Source: Chitinophagaceae bacterium
Lineage (GTDB): Bacteria; Bacteroidota; Bacteroidia; Chitinophagales; Chitinophagaceae
Direction: 5' to 3'
Assembly: GCA_947442905.1 (NCBI GenBank)
Contig: CANEWV010000095.1
Span: forward strand, 1-6,691
Length of the DNA stretch: 6,691 nt
Below the pieces are notes generated by a model. That model did not search any database, was not told the origin of the DNA, and saw only the letters and a list, made by a program, of their open reading frames with translations. How positions within the stretch are numbered: the stretch's first letter is position 1; the number at the start of each line of letters is the position of its first letter. Made by a program: the position numbers and the translations under genes. Below are positions 6,618 through 6,691 of the stretch, one piece after another.

Positions 6618-6691
6618 TCACAGGGCATTGCTTCTTTTGTAGAACCCACTAATTTTAAGGTAATCAAATCCATTGTATGTTTTATTTATTA
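6618..6691 (-). CDS. Possible 3' end of a minus-strand gene running off the window
   Basis: On the minus strand a frame open to the window edge ends at 6618-6620 and would encode INKTYNGFDYLKISGFYKRS plus NAL before the stop. The composition is protein-like and would fit a gene convergent with the EEP remnant, but 23 codons are too few to prove coding and no family is recognised. Confidence 0.2.
   Translation of the reverse strand, partial: INKTYNGFDYLKISGFYKRSNAL

Overview
The window reads as the chromosome of a member of the Bacteroidota. The tgt fragment, the LptF/LptG-family permease and the band-7 protein all look like proteins of that phylum. The only clear promoter, ahead of the citrate synthase gene, fits the Bacteroidota form TTTG-N21-TAnnTTTG. 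Strong Shine-Dalgarno sequences are absent ahead of the starts. Class and order cannot be settled from the sequence alone.

The left part (1-4199) is ordinary, well-kept housekeeping DNA, all on the + strand. It starts with the 3' end of tgt (queuosine modification of tRNA), followed 15 bases later by an LptG/LptF-type lipopolysaccharide-export permease. Next comes a separately promoted citrate synthase that is strikingly close to the mitochondrial enzyme rather than to the usual bacterial hexameric type. After it lie a membrane-anchored SPFH/band-7 protein resembling plant HIR proteins, and a tRNA-Ala(GGC) gene with a strong intrinsic terminator.

The right part (4200-6691) differs in character. 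Directly after the tRNA terminator are three perfect 11-base tandem repeats (GGTTTAAACAT). Immediately beyond them begins a segment of about 2.2 kb (4234-6400) bounded by a perfect 23-bp inverted repeat, which extends to 32 bp with two mismatches. The segment is very AT-rich and carries no transposase or integrase. It holds a long leader of about 350 bases and one gene for a secreted 582-residue protein with MORN-like repeats; the gene's stop codon lies 4 bases inside the right repeat. Directly outside the right repeat is the decapitated C-terminus of an endonuclease/exonuclease/phosphatase (EEP) family protein, and its missing N-terminal part is not at the left junction. The best reading is a passenger gene between insertion-sequence-like ends, brought to this tRNA-proximal site by an insertion followed by rearrangement. 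This is the part most worth following up. The last 150 bases hold an imperfect palindrome and possibly the 3' end of a minus-strand gene, neither secure.
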